From an uncultured Sphingomonadaceae bacterium (GTDB lineage: Bacteria > Pseudomonadota > Alphaproteobacteria > Sphingomonadales > Sphingomonadaceae), in NCBI GenBank assembly GCA_937920575.1, contig CAKZSF010000082.1, forward strand, positions 1 to 8,629: 8,629 nucleotides of DNA. Direction: 5' to 3'. A model generated the notes under the pieces. That model made no database searches and was not told the DNA's origin. It worked only from the letters and a program-made list of their open reading frames with translations. Positions 5,679 to 8,629 of this stretch are shown piece by piece (positions within the stretch are counted from its first letter, which is position 1; each line of letters opens with the position of its first letter). The position numbers and the translations under genes are program-made.

Positions 5679-6341
5679 GGTGTTCCGACCAGACATGCCT
5701 TATCCGGCAACCGCCTCAACGGCGCGATCAAACGCGAAGCTACCAAGCCAAGCGGCCGTACCAACGGGTTGATGTTCAACAGCGATGCATTGGAAAAAAG
5801 CGCGCGGGACACAGTCGCTAGGGCCGATGCGACTGATGAGGCGCAACGCAACGCAAGCTCCACAGAACCCTATGTTGTTACCCGCCCAAATGGCCGCACG
5901 GTGATTGTCGCGAAGAAGGACATCGAGCATTCTGAGAGCAGTCCTTCAAGATCCGACGACAAGGGTGACGATGCGAAGGTTGGCGGGATGCTCGCCACGT
6001 ACAACCCTTCACATCCATCCGTGCTCTTCCACAAACTCAAACTCGGTCTGCTTAGCCGGCTTGAGGTCCTATCACTCCGCAAAAGGCTAACCACGTGGCT
6101 GCGCAGCCGGACGCGCAAGACCAAGCAAGACTGGCGTCAAGCGCGCCATGCCCGGGGCGAAAGATCCCGCCTCATTCGACATCGCTCCGGGCTCATCATC
6201 CCCGTACCCGACCAACCCTTCATGCTGTCGGAAAACTACGGAGCCATGGATGATTTGATAGCCGAAAATCAGCGACTTAAACGGCTGGTTGATGAGATCA
6301 TCCGGTCGAGCCCAGCTGATTTGGCCAGGTTTCAACGCTAA
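5676..6341 (+). CDS. Basic, partly disordered protein with C-terminal coiled coil, unknown function
   Basis: The product is 221 residues, and I do not recognise a family. The start is well supported: AGAGGAG at 5661-5667, 8 bases before the ATG. There is no signal peptide or membrane segment, so it is probably cytoplasmic. Residues 1-62 are polar and probably disordered. A short ordered strand pair follows, YVVTRPNGRTVIVAKKD (66-82), then an acidic serine-rich linker (84-101). Residues 118-171 are strikingly basic, with many Arg and Lys (LRKRLTTWLRSRTRKTK), and could bind nucleic acid or acidic membrane lipids. The end, about 190-210, has a heptad-like pattern (MDDLIAENQRLKRLVDEII) that suggests a dimerising coiled coil. 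The gene is convergent with the MFS transporter gene, with 24 bases between the stops. A DNA-binding or membrane-associated adaptor role is conceivable but not shown. Confidence 0.72.
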   Translation: MGVPTRHALSGNRLNGAIKREATKPSGRTNGLMFNSDALEKSARDTVARADATDEAQRNASSTEPYVVTRPNGRTVIVAKKDIEHSESSPSRSDDKGDDAKVGGMLATYNPSHPSVLFHKLKLGLLSRLEVLSLRKRLTTWLRSRTRKTKQDWRQARHARGERSRLIRHRSGLIIPVPDQPFMLSENYGAMDDLIAENQRLKRLVDEIIRSSPADLARFQR

Positions 6342-6365
6342 CATCGGTATGTCAGACGCCGCGAT

Positions 6366-7664
6366 CTAGTCCTTTTGGTCCAATTCCGCATTCAATCGCA
6401 AACTGCCGCGCCAGAAAAAATACGCCGGAATGAGGCCGAGCAATGCTGCTGCATAGAGAACGACCTGCACACTCCCGTCTCCGTAAACGGGCTTGATCCA
6501 GTCGGACAAGGCGCCGAACGCAAGCGGCCCTAACCCGAGCCCAATCAAGTTTTGGCAGAACAGCGTCACCGCGCTTGCCATGGAGCGAGCCGATAGTGGA
6601 ACCAACCCTTGCACACTTGAATAGAACGGCCCGTAATACAGCGAGTTGAGCGCGGTCGGGATGATCAATATCGCAAGCGCCAACCGCCAGTCGGGCACCC
6701 AATAGGCCAGCAAAGCGGTTGGTGCTGCAATCGCCATACCAATCGCTGGTGCAGTCATAACGTGGCGACGGTTCTTCGATCCGTATTTGTCTGCAAACCA
6801 ACCACCAAGAAACGTCCCGGCAGCACCAGCCAAGCCATTCACAATACCAAACATCACACCAACTTCGCCCGGGCTCAAACCATGCGTGCGCTGGAAAAAG
6901 ATCGTTGCCCAAGTGATTTTTCCGTAAGCAAGGAATGAGGCGAATGACCCACCAATGATCAACAGAACCAAAGCCTTGGAGCCGAAGATTGCCTTAAAGG
7001 TCTCCTTCCCGCCGATTGGTTTGTGCGCTGCCTGAGTGGCTCTAAATTCTGCCGAACGGCGCGGCTCTTTGAGCAAGGTGATGACAACCAACGCCAACAG
7101 CACGCCGGGCAGACCAACCGCAAGGAAAGCCATCCGCCAGCCTATCCAGTCATTCAGCACACCGCCAACAGCCATTCCAAGCAGCGAGCCGATTGGAATG
7201 CCCAGCGCATAGAAGGCAAGCGCGCTGCTGCGTTTCTCTTTCGGCACTGAATCCGCAATCAGTGAATGTGCCGCTGGCGTGCAGCCGGCCTCACCCACGC
7301 CCACGCCAATTCGCGCGAGCAGCAATTGCCAGAAATTCTGCGCGAAGCCCGAAATGGCCGTCATCCCGGACCAGATGGTCAGGGCAACCGCGATAATCAG
7401 CGGCCTGCTGCTGGTGGGTCGATCCGCATAGCGCGCAATTGGAATGCCCAGTACGGTGTAGAACAGCGCGAAGGCCAACCCCGTCATCAAGCCGATCTGC
7501 GTATCACTCAGTGAGAGCTCTTTGGCGATCGGCTCAGCAAGAATATTGACGATTTGCCGGTCGATGAAGTTGAAGATGTAGACCAGCAGGAGGATCCACA
7601 GGGCCATCCGCGTCGACGTTTGCGCAACATTGCGCTCACCCGTGTATGCCGGAGTGCTGGCCAT
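6366..7664 (-). CDS. Spinster-like MFS transporter
   Basis: The product is 432 residues with about 12 membrane helices, an inner-membrane secondary carrier of the major facilitator superfamily. I chose the ATG at 7664 because GGGAG lies 6 bases upstream; a TTG at 7706 would add 14 residues. Helix 1 carries FNFIDRQIVNIL, where the Asp-Arg pair (36-37) is typical of the spinster-like group. The loop after helix 2 has a motif-A-like segment, GIPIARYADRPTSSR (73-87). Helix 4 contains GVGVGEAG (121-127), with conserved Glu125. A second motif-A-like sequence, GGWFADKYGSKNRR, occurs at 287-300 in the C-terminal half, as expected from the internal duplication of MFS proteins. Bacterial members carry varied organic solutes, and the substrate cannot be read from the sequence. 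The NamZ-like gene lies 68 bases upstream on the same strand, so a sugar or wall-fragment substrate is a reasonable guess. Confidence 0.92.
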   Translation of the reverse strand: MASTPAYTGERNVAQTSTRMALWILLLVYIFNFIDRQIVNILAEPIAKELSLSDTQIGLMTGLAFALFYTVLGIPIARYADRPTSSRPLIIAVALTIWSGMTAISGFAQNFWQLLLARIGVGVGEAGCTPAAHSLIADSVPKEKRSSALAFYALGIPIGSLLGMAVGGVLNDWIGWRMAFLAVGLPGVLLALVVITLLKEPRRSAEFRATQAAHKPIGGKETFKAIFGSKALVLLIIGGSFASFLAYGKITWATIFFQRTHGLSPGEVGVMFGIVNGLAGAAGTFLGGWFADKYGSKNRRHVMTAPAIGMAIAAPTALLAYWVPDWRLALAILIIPTALNSLYYGPFYSSVQGLVPLSARSMASAVTLFCQNLIGLGLGPLAFGALSDWIKPVYGDGSVQVVLYAAALLGLIPAYFFWRGSLRLNAELDQKD

Positions 7665-7670
7665 TAATGT

Positions 7671-7675
7671 CTCCC
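7671..7675 (-). promoter_or_regulatory. Ribosome binding site that decides the MFS start at 7664
   Basis: GGGAG on the minus strand (CTCCC on plus), 6 bases before the ATG at 7664-7662. It excludes the longer TTG start at 7706. Confidence 0.6.
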
Positions 7676-7732
7676 TCTCTCGCAAGGGTGCTGGCCCGCT
7701 TTGCAAGTGAGGTCAATCGATTAGGTGCAATC

Positions 7733-8629
7733 CTAGTAAATCAGCAAGTCCGCAATCTGATCGCGCCAAGCGGCCTCATCTGCGCCAGCCAACGCATCGA
7801 GATCAGCCGGTGTCGCAGCCGGATTATCCACCCACTCACGCAAGCCCGGCCCGCCATTGATCACATCAATCGCCAGCACATCATCGGTGTATTCATATTT
7901 GAAATCGGTGCCGCGCCAAATTTCGTAGTCGGGATAAAGTGTGCAGATCGCCTTGAACGCGAGCGCCTGCAACCGCCAAGGGCGAAAGGCCTCGTGGTCA
8001 TAATGCGGCCCTTCGGCATGGATCATCAACGCATTGCAAAGCTGACCCTGATGTTTGTGGAAGGTCGGCTCAAACCAGCAATCACGCAGCGCGCAGCCCG
8101 CCATCCAATCGGGAGCGAAGTGCTCCATCTCGGCCAGCACCGCCTTCGCATCAATGTCGGGCGCGCCGAACAACACTTCCAGCGGACGCGTGGTCCCCCT
8201 GCCCTCGCTAACAGTTGCGCCCTCAATCATAACCGTCCCTGCATAGGCGCGCGCCATATTGAGGCTTGCGGCGTTGGGACTTGGATTGATCCAGATACGA
8301 TCGGTCGGCCAGCCATAGCCAGGCGCGGCCTCCGGCAGCCAATGATGCATATCGATAACTTTGTAACCGACCTTGAGATCAAAGTGCCGGATAAACCAAT
8401 GGCCCATTTCGCCCAGTGTCAGCCCGTGGCGCATCGGCATTGGCGCTGCACCGACGAAGCTCTCATTGCCAGGTATCAGCAAGGTGCCCTCAACTGGACG
8501 GCCTGCGGGATTGGGGCGATCCAGCACCCACACTTCTTTGCCGTGCTTCTCTGCCTCTTCCAGCAGATACAGCAACGTCGTGACGAAGGTGTAGATACGG
8601 CAGCCCAGATCTTGCAGATCGAATAAGAA
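7733..8629 (-). CDS. namZ: NamZ-like exo-beta-N-acetylmuramidase (DUF1343, GH171), 5' end beyond the right edge
   Basis: The last 298 residues are visible. The frame is open through base 8629, so an apparent start at 8575 (TTG) is internal. The visible part opens with FLFDLQDLGCRIYTFVTTL, continues with VLDRPNPAG (35-43), then VEGTLLIPGNESFVGAAPMP (46-65) and RHGLTLGEMG (67-76). Further on it has WINPSPN and the EGRGTTRPLEVLFGAP segment. This series is characteristic of the DUF1343 family, whose studied members (NamZ of Bacillus subtilis and a Bacteroidetes homologue) release N-acetylmuramic acid from the non-reducing ends of peptidoglycan fragments. Family members are usually about 400 residues, so roughly 100 are missing, including any signal peptide. 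The MFS transporter gene follows 68 bases downstream on the same strand and may be co-transcribed. The family is clear; the activity in this organism is inferred. Confidence 0.9.
   Translation of the reverse strand, partial: FLFDLQDLGCRIYTFVTTLLYLLEEAEKHGKEVWVLDRPNPAGRPVEGTLLIPGNESFVGAAPMPMRHGLTLGEMGHWFIRHFDLKVGYKVIDMHHWLPEAAPGYGWPTDRIWINPSPNAASLNMARAYAGTVMIEGATVSEGRGTTRPLEVLFGAPDIDAKAVLAEMEHFAPDWMAGCALRDCWFEPTFHKHQGQLCNALMIHAEGPHYDHEAFRPWRLQALAFKAICTLYPDYEIWRGTDFKYEYTDDVLAIDVINGGPGLREWVDNPAATPADLDALAGADEAAWRDQIADLLIY

Noticed and set aside
6342..6365. Search for a terminator between the convergent orphan and MFS genes
   Set aside because: The 24-base gap has no inverted repeat with a T run on either strand.
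7665..7732. Possible promoter or terminator between namZ and the MFS gene
   Set aside because: TTGACC is present on the minus strand, but no matching -10 box follows at 16-18 bases, and only 4-bp stems are visible, so neither signal can be supported.
7646..8626. 326-residue open frame on the plus strand opposite namZ
   Set aside because: The minus strand encodes an unmistakable DUF1343 protein. The plus frame has no domain and no good ribosome binding site.

Overview
The window looks like a stretch of ordinary chromosome from an alphaproteobacterium. The protein style (a YkuD plus SPOR L,D-transpeptidase with a short HGC active-site segment, a CoxE-like VWA protein, a spinster-type MFS carrier) and the moderately high GC suggest Sphingomonadales, possibly the Erythrobacteraceae. 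That placement is inference, since no rRNA or marker gene is present. I see no tRNA, rRNA, CRISPR array, insertion sequence or phage gene, and no gene-free stretch longer than about 300 bases.

Left to right. The minus strand carries the first 16 codons of a gene that runs off the left edge (1-49). Divergent from it is a secreted class A beta-lactamase-fold serine hydrolase (213-1502, GTG start). After a possible terminator hairpin comes a MoxR-type AAA+ ATPase (1612-2463), with a small membrane protein 3 bases behind it (2467-2832). That protein meets, tail to tail, a membrane-anchored L,D-transpeptidase with a C-terminal SPOR domain (2837-3817, minus). A short divergent intergenic region separates this from a CoxE-like VWA protein (3950-5134), the usual partner of MoxR ATPases. 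Two proteins I do not recognise follow: a small secreted protein (5194-5562) and a basic, partly disordered protein with a C-terminal coiled coil (5676-6341). On the minus strand, a gene for a NamZ-like exo-beta-N-acetylmuramidase (DUF1343, GH171; 7733 to beyond the right edge) lies upstream of a spinster-like MFS transporter gene (6366-7664), with 68 bases between them.

A cell-envelope theme links several genes: a penicillin-binding-type serine hydrolase fold, an L,D-transpeptidase with a peptidoglycan-binding SPOR domain, and a muramidase next to a transporter. MoxR and VWA proteins usually act together as a chaperone-like or metal-insertion pair. Here they are on the same strand but separated by a membrane-protein gene and an inverted L,D-transpeptidase gene. 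I see no clear evidence of a wholly new system. The best leads are the split MoxR/VWA locus, the serine hydrolase that lacks the beta-lactamase omega loop, the namZ-MFS pair as a possible amino-sugar scavenging unit, and the two orphan proteins.
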